Shown: positions 1-8,337, numbered from the stretch's first letter. The stretch: 34,549 nucleotides of DNA from Planctomycetota bacterium (GCA_012719085.1 JAAYBA010000252.1:1-34549); one strand, 5' to 3'. The notes: a model not told the origin generated them from the letters alone. Numbers and translations: made by a program.

Positions 1-2
1 AG

Positions 3-2699
3 GCGCTGGCGACGATCTACAGCGCGCTGCGCATGAAGGGCTTCGTCGTCGAGGAGGTCGACAGCATGCTCTTCCTCAAGCCCATCGCCGACGCCAAGCT
101 GGGAGTGGTGCCGACGATTGGCGCCGATCAGCCGCTGGCGATGGTCGAGAATCGCGACCAGATCGTGCGCAAATTCTTCCGACTGCAGAATTATCCTCCC
201 GGCCAGATGGGCCAGATCATCCAGCCGCTCGTCGGCGAATACGGGCACGTCAGCATCGATGAAGGGACCGGGATGCTCTTTGTCATCGATACCGTGGGCA
301 ATCTCATGTCGATTCAGAGAATCATCGATCAGTTCGACGTGCCGGAATCCGGGCGGGCGGTGGAGCAGTTCTTCGAGATCAAGTATGCCGACCCGGCGGA
401 GATCGTCCAGTTGTTGCGCATGCTGTTGGGGGAAGCGCCGATGCCGACCGGGCGGGGCCGTGCCCCTACCAGCATCGGACGGGGCGTGCGGCCCTCGCCG
501 GCCGGCCGCGGCGGCGCCGCGCAAAGTGGGGCCGCCAGTTCGGTCATCATCAGCGCCGGGGACATCCCGCTCGTGCTGATTCCGGTTCCGAAGGCCCGCT
601 GGGTCATCGCCAGGGGCTCGGCCGACGACGTCAAGCAGGTCGGCGAGTGGATTGCCAAGCTCGACCGGGAAGAGCCGGTCGCTTCGGAGACGGAGACGAT
701 CGCGATTACCTATGCCGATCCCCAGGAGGTGGCCAGCCGCATCGAGCAGGCGCTGCGGGACATGCCGGGGGCGCAACTGACGCCGAGCATTCTCGTCCGA
801 CCTCTGCAGACCTCGCGACAGATCATGATCTTCGGCCGGCCCGAGCTTCGGGACATGGTCAAGGGACTGATCGCAGATATCGACATTCCCACAGGAACCT
901 TCGAGACGAAGCGATTCACCCTGGAGTATGCCGATCCCGAGCAGATCAAGGCGCATATCGACAGTCTCTACGGCGAGGAGATTCCGCAGTATGATACGTA
1001 CTACTACTATCGCTATGGCCGGGGCAGTCGCGGAGCGGATGCTGAGACCGTCAAGGTGATCGCGTTCCCGACGATGGGCCAGGTCACGGTGATCGCCTCG
1101 CCGGAGAACATGCGGAAGATCGAGAAACAGATCGCGGATTGGGACGTGCCGTTGGACGTCGATGCGGTCAAACCGCGCATCATCGAGCTGCAGAACTCCG
1201 ACCCCGTCCAGATGAGCCGGCTGCTGACAAAGCTCTTTTCCGAGGACGAGGACAGCTCGACAAACCTCATTCGTATGATCCTGTACGGCCGGGGCGGCGA
1301 CCAGCGTAAGAAGATCATCGGCCCGCTCTACGGCCAGCTCACCTTTGAGGAAGTGCCGGGCACCAAGAAGATCATCGTCATCAGCAAGATCCCGCAGGCA
1401 TACGACGTTATCGAGCAGTTGATCTACGACCTCGACCGGCAGGAGATGGCCGAGATCCCGAGCGTGGTGCAACTGCAATACGCCGATCCGGAGGACCTAT
1501 CCGAACGGATGAACGCGATGTTCAACGAGCCGGGCACGACGGCCCGGATCCGCCGGACGCCGCGAGGCCTCAATGAATACTCGATGGACGACAGCACCCA
1601 GGGCCAGGGCCAGGCGGCCGCGCGGCCCCAGGGGGGCGAAGGCGGCGGAAGCGGGGCCAATGAATACACGCCGTGGTGGTCGGCCGGCGCGCGACGCAAT
1701 GTAGAGGAAGAGCCCCTGAGCAACGTGATCGGGCGCGTGCGATTCATTCCCGACCCGCGCAGCAAGTCGATCCTGGTTCTGGCACCGCCCCAGTTCCAGG
1801 GCGACATCGCCAGGACCATTCATCAACTGGACACGCCCGGCAAGCAGTTGCTGGTCAAGGCGATTGTCGTCGAGGTCGAGCACGGGAGCATGACGTCTTT
1901 GGGCGTTCAACTGGCGACGAACCCCGGTGCGTTCAGCAATCTGGGGGAGAACGCCGTGACAGCTCTGGGCCAACTGACGAATCTGGCCACCCGAGGCTCG
2001 GCGGTGGCCAGCGACACACCGCTGGGCGCCGAGGGGACCGGCACAATCGTGGGGGGGACTTCCGCCGTCTACGCATTGATTGATTTCCTCATCAAGACGA
2101 CCCACGCCAAGATCCTCAACCAGCAGACGCTCTGGACGGAGGACAATGAAGAAGCGATGTTCTTCAAGGGCCAGGAGGTCGCCTTCCTGGCCGGCTCGAC
2201 ACAATCAGCCAACGTGGGCGTGACGCAGAACGTGGAGTTCAAGAACGTCGGTATGACCATGCAGGTCCGTCCGAGCATCACGCCGGAGCGACGCGTCAGC
2301 ATGATGATCCGCGTCAACCTGTCTCAACTGACGACCGAGGTCATCAACAACCAGCCGGTGCGCAGCAAGGTGGAGACCGAAACCAACATGGTTGTTCTGG
2401 ATGGGGAGACCATCATGCTCGGCGGCATGTTGTTCGAGAAGGACACCGCCGTCAAACGCAAGCTGCCGCTGCTGGGCGATCTGCCCCTCCTCGGCGGACT
2501 GTTTCAGCACAACGACGTCATCCAGTCCAACAGCGAACTGGTTGTCTTCATCACTCCGTTCGTGATGGACGAGACGACCGAGAAGATGTCGGTAGAGGCG
2601 CGGGCACAGATCGAAGGCAGTCTGCAACGGCTGGATGAGATCACAGGAGACCTGGAGCAGACCCGGGAGACGCTGGAGGAGAAGGCACGCAAGAAGTGA
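3..2699 (+). CDS. Secretin (GspD/PilQ-type outer-membrane channel), 5' end outside window
   Basis: This is the C-terminal part of an outer-membrane secretin, the ring-forming channel of type II secretion or type IV pilus systems. The reading frame is open to the left window edge (codons from base 3 read ALATIYSALRMKG, typical of the N0/secretin N-terminal region), so the true start lies upstream and the ATG at 33 is internal. Counting from that ATG, six NolW/secretin-N-like repeats follow at about 46-105, 111-213, 221-286, 291-373, 380-469 and 477-602. Four open with a YADP motif and one with NSDP, and Gly/Pro-rich linkers occur near 139-166 and 520-545. The secretin domain covers about 605-855, including VVLDGETIMLGGM, KLPLLGDLPLLGGLF and SELVVFITPFVM. 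A charged, probably coiled-coil tail ends the protein. GspD normally has N0 plus three N domains, so the repeat number is high. No other secretion gene is visible; partners may lie to the left. Confidence 0.93.
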   Translation, partial: ALATIYSALRMKGFVVEEVDSMLFLKPIADAKLGVVPTIGADQPLAMVENRDQIVRKFFRLQNYPPGQMGQIIQPLVGEYGHVSIDEGTGMLFVIDTVGNLMSIQRIIDQFDVPESGRAVEQFFEIKYADPAEIVQLLRMLLGEAPMPTGRGRAPTSIGRGVRPSPAGRGGAAQSGAASSVIISAGDIPLVLIPVPKARWVIARGSADDVKQVGEWIAKLDREEPVASETETIAITYADPQEVASRIEQALRDMPGAQLTPSILVRPLQTSRQIMIFGRPELRDMVKGLIADIDIPTGTFETKRFTLEYADPEQIKAHIDSLYGEEIPQYDTYYYYRYGRGSRGADAETVKVIAFPTMGQVTVIASPENMRKIEKQIADWDVPLDVDAVKPRIIELQNSDPVQMSRLLTKLFSEDEDSSTNLIRMILYGRGGDQRKKIIGPLYGQLTFEEVPGTKKIIVISKIPQAYDVIEQLIYDLDRQEMAEIPSVVQLQYADPEDLSERMNAMFNEPGTTARIRRTPRGLNEYSMDDSTQGQGQAAARPQGGEGGGSGANEYTPWWSAGARRNVEEEPLSNVIGRVRFIPDPRSKSILVLAPPQFQGDIARTIHQLDTPGKQLLVKAIVVEVEHGSMTSLGVQLATNPGAFSNLGENAVTALGQLTNLATRGSAVASDTPLGAEGTGTIVGGTSAVYALIDFLIKTTHAKILNQQTLWTEDNEEAMFFKGQEVAFLAGSTQSANVGVTQNVEFKNVGMTMQVRPSITPERRVSMMIRVNLSQLTTEVINNQPVRSKVETETNMVVLDGETIMLGGMLFEKDTAVKRKLPLLGDLPLLGGLFQHNDVIQSNSELVVFITPFVMDETTEKMSVEARAQIEGSLQRLDEITGDLEQTRETLEEKARKK

Positions 2700-2730
2700 T
2701 CGTTTGCCATCGCTTCCGCGTCCGAAGGCG

Positions 2731-2760
2731 TGGGGCCTGCCCACCGATTTGCAGGCCCCA
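2731..2760. terminator. Stem-loop between convergent secretin gene and serS
   Basis: A perfect 10-bp inverted repeat (TGGGGCCTGC at 2731-2740, GCAGGCCCCA at 2751-2760) encloses a 10-base loop. It lies 31 bases after the secretin stop and 17 bases from the serS stop on the other strand, so it can serve both transcripts. Neither strand has a T-tract right after the stem, so it is not a textbook intrinsic terminator. A bidirectional terminator or 3'-end stabilising hairpin is the likeliest role. Confidence 0.6.
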
Positions 2761-2777
2761 AGGGGCACGGGATCGCG

Positions 2778-4049
2778 CTATGCCGTGATGCGTTCTCTGC
2801 CCTGCATGTAGGGGCGGAGGACCGGGGGGATCGTAATCGAGCCGTCGGCGTTCTGATACAGCTCCATCAGCGGGATCAGCACGCGCGGCGAGGCGATCAC
2901 CGTATTGTTCAGCGTGTGACAGAAGAGGTTCTTCTTCGTCTGGGCGTCCTTGTACCGCAGGTTCATCCGGCGGGCCTGGAAGTCGTAGAACTTGCTGGCG
3001 CTGTGCGTCTCGCAGTAGTTGCCGCGCGACGGCATCCAGGCCTCGATGTCGTATTTCTTCGCCTGGCCCCGGCCGAGGTCGCCCGAGCAGACGGCGACGA
3101 CGCGATACGGCAGGCCCAGGGCCTTCATGACCCCTTCCGAGTTGGCGAGAATCTCTTCGTGGAAGGCGGCGCTCTGTTCATCGCTGTTGCGGCAGACGAT
3201 TACCTGCTCGACCTTGTCGAACTGGTGGATGCGGTACAGGCCGTAGGTGTCCTTGCCGGCCGAACCGGCCTCGCGACGAAAACAGCTCGACAGTGCGACG
3301 AGCTTCAGCGGCAGTTCCTGTTCCTGGAGAATCTCACCCATGCGATAGGCGGTCAGCGGCACCTCGGCCGTGCCGACGAGGCTCAGCTCGTCCTTCTCCA
3401 TGCGGTAGGTCTGCTCTTCGGCGCCGGGGTAATAGCCGGTGCCCTGCATGGCCTCGTCGCGCATCAGCAAGGGCACGGACATGGGGACATAGCCCCGTTC
3501 GAGCATGAAGTCGATCGCGAAGCGCAGCACCGCCCAGTGCAGAAGGGCCCCGTCGCCCTTGAGGAAGTAGTTTCGCGTGCCCGCCAGTTTCACGCCTCGC
3601 TCGATGTCGATCATGTTCAGTGCAACGCCCAGCTCGACGTGGTCCTTGACCGGGAAGTCGAACGACCGAACCTCGCCTTCGCGGCGAAGCTCGACGTTCT
3701 CGGTGTCGTCCTTGCCCACGGGCACATCGGCGTCGGCCGGCTGCGGGACCTGCAGCATCAGTGCGTCGAACTGCGGCTGCAACTGCTTGACGCGCTCCTG
3801 GTCGTCCTCTTCTTCCTGCTTGAGCCGCGACAGTTCGCTCAGGGCCGCATCCTTCTCGGCGCCGGACAGCTTGGGTACGGACTTGCCGATCCGGTTTTTC
3901 TCCGTGGCAATGTCCTGGAGCCGGGCCTTGATGTCCTTGAGCTGCTGGTCGAGTTCCAGCAGTTTCGGAATGTCGGCCTCGATCCGTTTGTCCTGCGCCG
4001 CTTTGATGTAGATCTCGGGATGCTCTCGCAGTTCTCTGATGTCGATCAT
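2778..4049 (-). CDS. serS: Seryl-tRNA synthetase
   Basis: Charges tRNA-Ser with serine in the cytoplasm (class II aminoacyl-tRNA synthetase). The 423-residue length is normal for the family. Residues about 28-100 form the long antiparallel coiled-coil arm that grips the tRNA. The catalytic core follows, with the serine-binding TAEVPLTAY segment, motif 2 (CFRREAGSAGKDTYGLYRIHQF region) and a motif 3 region containing SASKFYDFQARRMNLRY, then a C-terminal NTVIASPRVLIPLME region. The ATG at 4049 is preceded by a strong GGAGGA ribosome binding site. That site lies in the 3' arm of a small hairpin (4054-4067, TCTCC/GGAGA with a GGGA loop), which could modulate initiation. The gene lies 53 bases behind the ketosynthase gene on the same strand and is probably cotranscribed with the acyl-chain cluster. 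Confidence 0.97.
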   Translation of the reverse strand: MIDIRELREHPEIYIKAAQDKRIEADIPKLLELDQQLKDIKARLQDIATEKNRIGKSVPKLSGAEKDAALSELSRLKQEEEDDQERVKQLQPQFDALMLQVPQPADADVPVGKDDTENVELRREGEVRSFDFPVKDHVELGVALNMIDIERGVKLAGTRNYFLKGDGALLHWAVLRFAIDFMLERGYVPMSVPLLMRDEAMQGTGYYPGAEEQTYRMEKDELSLVGTAEVPLTAYRMGEILQEQELPLKLVALSSCFRREAGSAGKDTYGLYRIHQFDKVEQVIVCRNSDEQSAAFHEEILANSEGVMKALGLPYRVVAVCSGDLGRGQAKKYDIEAWMPSRGNYCETHSASKFYDFQARRMNLRYKDAQTKKNLFCHTLNNTVIASPRVLIPLMELYQNADGSITIPPVLRPYMQGRERITA

Positions 4050-4102
4050 AGTCTCTCCTCCCGGAGAAGGTCGGTCCTACCGAACGGAACGAATCGGCGG
4101 CG

Positions 4103-5443
4103 TCAAGGCTGCTTCTCCCGGGCCTCCGAGTATTGTTTGAGAATGACCACGTTGTTCTGGCCGCCGAATCCGAAGGATTCGTTCATGACGATGCGGACGG
4201 GCCTCTTGCGGGGCACGTTCGGCACGTAGTCCAGATCGAGTTCGGGATCGGGGTCGTTCAGATTGATGGTCGGCGGAACGATCGCGTCGCGCATCGCCAG
4301 GACGCAGGTGATCAACTCGGCGGCGCCGGCGGCCGCGATCAGGTGGCCCAGCATGCTCTTGACGCTGCTGGCCGGCACCTGTTTGGCCCGCTCCTTGAAG
4401 ACGGTCTTGATGGCCAGCGTCTCCACCGAATCGTTTTCCTGTGTGCTCGTGCCGTGCGTGTTGATGTAGTCGATGTCACGATAGGTCACGGCGGCATCGG
4501 CCATCGCGGCGGTCATCGCCTGGACGGCGCCGCGTCCTTCATGGTGCATGTCCGTGACGCGAAAGGCGTCGGAACTGCTGCCGTAGCCGATCAACTCGGC
4601 CAGGATCGTCGCGCCGCGTTTCCGGGCCGAGGTCAACGACTCGAGGATGACGATCGCAGCGCCTTCGCCGAGCACGAAGCCGTCGCGACTGGCGCAGAAG
4701 GGCCGCGAGGCGGTCTCGGGACTGTCATTCCGTCTGGAGAGGGCCGTGAGCCGGTTAAAACCGGTCAGGCCCAGGATATGGATCATCGAATGGGCGCCTC
4801 CGGCGATGACGACGTCGGCCCGGCCGTGTCGGACCAGCATCATGGCCTCACCCACCGCCTGGGTGCTGGCGGCGCAGGCGGTCAGGCAGCCGCGGGTCGG
4901 CCCCCTCGCCCCGGTCAATGTGGCGATGTGGGCGGCGGCCATATTGGGCTCCTGTTCGAGTTCCTTGGCCGCCTGCATCTGCTCGAACACGACGCGATTG
5001 GCGTTGGGCCAAGCGAACTCGCGGGTTTCCGGGTTCCATGCGGCGATGATCGCGGCGAAGAACGCGTCGCTGTCGAGTGAGCCTTCGCCGGCGCCGAGAT
5101 AGATGCCCATCCGGGTCCGGTCGATCCCATCGGTCGGGGAGGAGGTCTCCACATCGATTCCCGCCTGCCGGCACGCTTGCACGGCCGCACCGATCGCGAA
5201 GCCTGAGCTGCGGCTGCACGCTTCGTGCCGCGCCGTCTGACGGACATGCCGTCGGAAATCGTAGTCTTTCACTTCGGCCGAGAAGGTGGTCGGGAACGTG
5301 GAGGCGTCGAAGATCGTCGTCGGCGCCACGCCGCTGCGGCCGGCCAGGATTGCCTGCCATACCGTCTCGACGTCGGCGCCCAGCGGCGAGACGATCCCCA
5401 TCCCGGTGATGACGACGCGTTCATGGGTGGTAGGCGCCTTCAT
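4103..5443 (-). CDS. fabF: Beta-ketoacyl-ACP synthase II (FabF-like), catalytically intact
   Basis: Condensing enzyme of type II fatty acid or polyketide synthesis: it joins an acyl chain to malonyl-ACP. At 446 residues it is slightly longer than usual FabF proteins. The thiolase-fold catalytic set is complete: nucleophilic Cys190 in LTACAASTQ, His330 in NTHGTSTQENDSVE, Lys362 and His367 in SVKSMLGHLIAAAGAAE, and the C-terminal NESFGFGGQNN loop. The N-terminus VVITGMGIVSPLG is typical. It starts 3 bases after the stop of the upstream ketosynthase-like gene, so the two are almost certainly cotranslated and may form a heterodimer. It could be the housekeeping FabF or part of a dedicated lipid pathway. 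The sequence alone does not decide. Confidence 0.93.
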   Translation of the reverse strand: MKAPTTHERVVITGMGIVSPLGADVETVWQAILAGRSGVAPTTIFDASTFPTTFSAEVKDYDFRRHVRQTARHEACSRSSGFAIGAAVQACRQAGIDVETSSPTDGIDRTRMGIYLGAGEGSLDSDAFFAAIIAAWNPETREFAWPNANRVVFEQMQAAKELEQEPNMAAAHIATLTGARGPTRGCLTACAASTQAVGEAMMLVRHGRADVVIAGGAHSMIHILGLTGFNRLTALSRRNDSPETASRPFCASRDGFVLGEGAAIVILESLTSARKRGATILAELIGYGSSSDAFRVTDMHHEGRGAVQAMTAAMADAAVTYRDIDYINTHGTSTQENDSVETLAIKTVFKERAKQVPASSVKSMLGHLIAAAGAAELITCVLAMRDAIVPPTINLNDPDPELDLDYVPNVPRKRPVRIVMNESFGFGGQNNVVILKQYSEAREKQP

Positions 5444-5446
5444 ATT

Positions 5447-6775
5447 CTATTCCGTAGCCCCCTCATCGTACCGCTTCAGCACCAGCGCTGCGGTCTGGCC
5501 GCCGTGTGTGTAGCTGCAACAGATTGCATGCTCGATCGGCTGCCGGACGCTTTCGGTGGCGATCCGCAGACGGCAGCCGTCGGCCGCCTTCGCGAAGTTC
5601 CTTGCCGCCGGGATCGTGCCGGTGGTGATGGCCTGTACCGCGGCGATCGTATCCAGCGCGCCGGAGGCGGCGCCGGTGGTGCCCAACATGCTCTTGGTCG
5701 GCCAGACGGGCACGCGGTCGATCGCCTCGCCCAGAGCGGCCTGGATTCCTCTGGCTTCGGCCAGATCGTCGTGCGGGACGCCGGTTCCGTGCGGGATCAG
5801 CAGATCGAGCCGGCGGGCGTCGATGTCGGCGTCGTCCAGGGCCTCCTCAATGGCGATGCGGACGGCCTGGCCGTCCGGTTCGAGCTGTGCATAGGCCGGG
5901 CCGAGACTGTGGCTCTGGCCGATTCCCACCAGTTCCGCCAGAATCTTCGCGCCGCGATGGCGGGCATGATCGAGGCTCTCCAGCACGAGCACGCCGCCGC
6001 CCTCTCCGAAGACCGAGCCGCACGCATTTGCGTCAAAGGGCCGACAAGCCTCGGAAGGCCGGTCGTTGCACGTGTTGTTTGTCCGCTTCAGCAGGATCTG
6101 TCGAACCATCAGGGCCGGGTTGACCTTTGCCTCGGCCGCCCCGGCCAGGGCGATATCGCTGTCGCCGCGTGCGATGATCTGCGCCGCCTCGGCGATCGCC
6201 AGATGGGCCGATGCTTCGGCGCAGGTGATTGTATTGCTGGGGCCCTGAGCATCATGGATGATGCCGACATGACAGGCAAGCATGTTCGGAAGGTACTTCA
6301 GCAGCCACAACGGTGTGACGTGATCCAGTCCCTCGCGACCCCAGCGGCGCACATCAAAGCGGCCGTCGGCGGTGCTGACGGCCATGGCCGGCGCCAACTC
6401 AGGCATCTCGCAACTGATGATGCCGGCCCCCATGTTGACCGCCATGCGAGCCGGGGCGATGCGGACGTTGTCCGGATCGATTGCTTTGGTCACGAGGCCG
6501 CTGGCGGCGACCGCCTGCTGGGCCGCGATGACCGCCAGCTCGATGTCGCGGCACATCAGCTTGCAGCTCTTGCGGTATTTGCGCGGAACGTAGTCCTGGA
6601 TGTTGTAGTCGGGAACCTCGCCCGCCAGTTCGCAGGGCAGCCCGGCGGGGTCGAACGCCCGAATGCGGGCGATACCGCTGCGTCCCTCGCAGAGGCCGGC
6701 CCACATCAAGTCGGCGCCAAGGCCGAGAGGGCCGACCGCACCGAGTCCCGTTACGACGACACGAGCCGATTCCAT
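5447..6775 (-). CDS. Ketosynthase-like protein lacking the second catalytic histidine
   Basis: A 442-residue KAS I/II-fold protein paired with the intact enzyme encoded downstream. It retains the nucleophile Cys185 (ITCAEASAH), His329 (LIPHGTGVPHDD) and Lys361. The KSMxGH motif, however, reads KSMLGTTGAASG, so the second active-site His is Thr366. The C-terminal glycine-rich segment is THGGQTAALVL instead of NSFGFGGxNA. In elongating ketosynthases the two His residues act in malonyl decarboxylation, so this may be a chain-length-factor-like partner, an altered-specificity synthase or an inactive subunit. The frame extends upstream to 7141, but the real start is the ATG at 6775. There MESARVVVTGLGAVGPLG begins the conserved fold, and the ATG overlaps the TGA of the preceding dehydratase gene by one base (TGATG). 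Confidence 0.88.
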   Translation of the reverse strand: MESARVVVTGLGAVGPLGLGADLMWAGLCEGRSGIARIRAFDPAGLPCELAGEVPDYNIQDYVPRKYRKSCKLMCRDIELAVIAAQQAVAASGLVTKAIDPDNVRIAPARMAVNMGAGIISCEMPELAPAMAVSTADGRFDVRRWGREGLDHVTPLWLLKYLPNMLACHVGIIHDAQGPSNTITCAEASAHLAIAEAAQIIARGDSDIALAGAAEAKVNPALMVRQILLKRTNNTCNDRPSEACRPFDANACGSVFGEGGGVLVLESLDHARHRGAKILAELVGIGQSHSLGPAYAQLEPDGQAVRIAIEEALDDADIDARRLDLLIPHGTGVPHDDLAEARGIQAALGEAIDRVPVWPTKSMLGTTGAASGALDTIAAVQAITTGTIPAARNFAKAADGCRLRIATESVRQPIEHAICCSYTHGGQTAALVLKRYDEGATE

Positions 6776-7269
6776 CAGGCAGACTCCGCCGGCGACGCGG
6801 CCGCATCCAGAACGATGTCGCGCAGAAGCGACGTGAACAACCCCGTGAAGACGAAATTCTCCTCGGGGAACTTCTTGCCGGCCAGGTTCTGATCGACGTG
6901 ACTGAACATCAGGTCGATCTCGGCGATGATCTGCTCGTCGCGCAGGATGCATCCGGAGGTGCTTGCGGCTTCCGGCGCGATCGAGCCGATCTGCGCCTCG
7001 ATCCGCAGGGTGTCGCCCGGCCGAACGAAGTCGAAGAAGACGGCTTTGCTGATCTTGGCCAGGACGACCTTCTCGCGGAAGTCGTTCGCCTGGCCGACGA
7101 GAATCCCGGCGGTCTGGGCCATCGCCTCGATCATCAGGCACTCCGGCATGATCGGAAAGCCTGGAAAGTGATCGTGCAGGTGGTCCTCCGCCAACGTCAC
7201 GTTCTTGAGGGCCACAGCGCGACGGCCGCTTTCGAATTCCAGGAATTTATCGATCCAGATCCAACGCAT
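6775..7269 (-). CDS. fabZ: FabZ-like 3-hydroxyacyl-ACP dehydratase (second in cluster)
   Basis: Hot-dog-fold dehydratase expected to convert 3-hydroxyacyl-ACP to trans-2-enoyl-ACP. From the ATG at 7269 the protein has 164 residues, near the usual FabZ size. The catalytic His34 lies in DHFPGFPIMPE and the catalytic Glu48 in LMIEAMAQTAG. The normally conserved Gly after IMP is replaced by Glu (IMPEC instead of IMPGV), near the active-site tunnel. The frame can be read from a TTG two codons upstream (7275), but the ATG is a better start. No strong ribosome binding site is visible. The stop overlaps the ATG of the ketosynthase-like gene by one base, implying translational coupling. It is paralogous to the dehydratase at 7802-8275, so the pathway has two distinct dehydratases serving one carrier protein. 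Confidence 0.87.
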   Translation of the reverse strand: MRWIWIDKFLEFESGRRAVALKNVTLAEDHLHDHFPGFPIMPECLMIEAMAQTAGILVGQANDFREKVVLAKISKAVFFDFVRPGDTLRIEAQIGSIAPEAASTSGCILRDEQIIAEIDLMFSHVDQNLAGKKFPEENFVFTGLFTSLLRDIVLDAAASPAESA

Positions 7270-7346
7270 AGACAATCCATAACGGAACCGACGACGGGCG
7301 TGATGGGCTCGATCCCGCCGCCGTCCGGCTGTTGGGATGTGCCCGC

Positions 7347-7742
7347 TTAGGAGGCATTGACCTTGCCGTCGATGTAGTTGACGATGGCATTGACGGTGAA
7401 CAGATTGGCCAGTTTGTTGATATCGGGGTCCGCCTCGAATGCGGTCAGATCGGTGTGGGGCACGCTGGCGCGCAATTCAGCCAGGCCCTGCTCCGTCAGT
7501 TTGCCGTTGCTGACCAGATCGGGGTTGTTCAACAAACTCTCGGCGGGGAACAGTTCTTCACGCGGCACCTTGATGCCAAACGCCTTCTCCAAGCGAAACA
7601 CGATATCCAGGAAGTCGATGCTTTCGGCGCCCAGGTCCCCCATGAGCGTGGCGTCGGCCGTCACCTCGTCTTCGTCCGCCCCGAGGGCATCCACCAGCAC
7701 TTCCTGGACCTTCTGAAAAATCTCATCGCGACTCATGGTCAT
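7347..7742 (-). CDS. Acyl carrier protein with a long insertion before the last helix
   Basis: Carries the growing acyl chain on a phosphopantetheine arm. The attachment residue is Ser41 in MGDLGAESIDFLDIVFRLE, with helix II following (FGIKVPREELFP). At 131 residues it is much longer than ordinary ACPs (about 75-90). The extra 40-50 residues lie between helix II and the final YID-containing helix, roughly residues 68-113, and include NNPDLVSNGKLTEQGLAEL. The ATG at 7742 is preferred: a GGAGGT site lies 11 bases upstream, whereas the in-frame ATG two codons later is 17 bases away. It lies between two FabZ-like dehydratases and upstream of two ketosynthases, so those enzymes are its likely partners. 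The acidic N-terminal half is ordinary; the insertion is unusual. Confidence 0.9.
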   Translation of the reverse strand: MTMSRDEIFQKVQEVLVDALGADEDEVTADATLMGDLGAESIDFLDIVFRLEKAFGIKVPREELFPAESLLNNPDLVSNGKLTEQGLAELRASVPHTDLTAFEADPDINKLANLFTVNAIVNYIDGKVNAS

Positions 7743-7801
7743 GGTTTCTGGTACCTCCGGTCCTGCAACCCTGTGAACATCCCTATTCCAAAACGGCCGG
7801 T

Positions 7802-8275
7802 TCAGCTCTGCTGCCAGAGCAGTCTGTACCGATTCTTCATCTCTTCAATAATCCGGGCGTCGGTCGCCGCCCAGGCGGGGTTCCGCTCGGCCAGGTTGAA
7901 GTGCCGCAAGCCGAAGCGGGCCTCGAGGATCGGTGCGTCGTCCACCGTGCCGTAGCCGGAGAAGCTGCTCAGACGTTCGTCGATGGTCCTGGCCTCGACT
8001 GTGTAGACCACCTGCGAGCCGGGCGCCAGGAAGCTCTTGTACTTGACATTCCTCGCCGATTCGAGCAGCACCATGCTGTGGGCGAAGTCTTCCCCGGTCC
8101 GCACGAGCCAGCCGGCCGACTCGACCAGTCCTTCCAGCAGCAAGACGCCCGGCAGAACGGGAAATGTGGGAAAATGATCGGCCAAGTACTCTTCCGCCAG
8201 GGAAACGCTCTTGACCGCGCACAGACGGCGCCCCATCTCCAACGAAACGATTTTGTCAATCAGTACGAACTTCAT
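7802..8275 (-). CDS. fabZ: FabZ-like 3-hydroxyacyl-ACP dehydratase (first in cluster)
   Basis: First gene of the leftward acyl-chain cluster; a 157-residue hot-dog dehydratase. Catalytic His34 is in DHFPTFPVLPGV and Glu48 in LLLEGLVESAGW, so the dyad is intact, though the motif departs from the FabZ consensus (PTFPVLP for PGxPIMP). The N-terminus MKFVLIDKIVSLEMGRR matches its paralogue at 6775-7269. The frame is open upstream to 8551, but that extension overlaps the divergent acetyltransferase and contains the likely promoter. The ATG at 8275 gives the expected FabZ N-terminus and is chosen. The 59-base gap to the ACP gene is consistent with one operon. A FabA-like isomerase or an R-specific hydratase is possible but less likely. 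Confidence 0.86.
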   Translation of the reverse strand: MKFVLIDKIVSLEMGRRLCAVKSVSLAEEYLADHFPTFPVLPGVLLLEGLVESAGWLVRTGEDFAHSMVLLESARNVKYKSFLAPGSQVVYTVEARTIDERLSSFSGYGTVDDAPILEARFGLRHFNLAERNPAWAATDARIIEEMKNRYRLLWQQS

Positions 8276-8308
8276 TCTACCTACGGCATCCGGCCCCAAA
8301 TCCGCGCT

Positions 8309-8337
8309 ATTGTAGTGGTCGCGCCTGGTTTTGCCAG
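8309..8337 (-). promoter_or_regulatory. Candidate sigma70-type promoter of the acyl-chain/serS operon
   Basis: Read on the minus strand, CTGGCA (8337-8332) and TACAAT (8314-8309) are separated by 17 bases, matching the -35/-10 consensus at 4/6 and 5/6 positions. Transcription would start near 8302, about 27 bases before the ATG at 8275. It lies back to back with the promoter proposed for the acetyltransferase gene. Confidence 0.45.

Noticed and set aside
5225-6892. A 555-codon plus-strand open frame opposite the two ketosynthase genes
   Set aside because: It runs across both ketosynthases on the other strand, has no motif, and all conserved catalytic motifs are on the minus strand.
6776-7141. 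An upstream in-frame extension of the ketosynthase-like gene
   Set aside because: It overlaps the FabZ-like gene in another frame; the conserved ketosynthase N-terminus starts at 6775 with a TGATG overlap.
4103-8275. The acyl cluster as a ladderane biosynthesis locus
   Set aside because: The FabZ/ACP/FabF arrangement is reminiscent, but no radical SAM enzyme, phytoene-desaturase-like protein or methyltransferase is present, so the claim is not supported.
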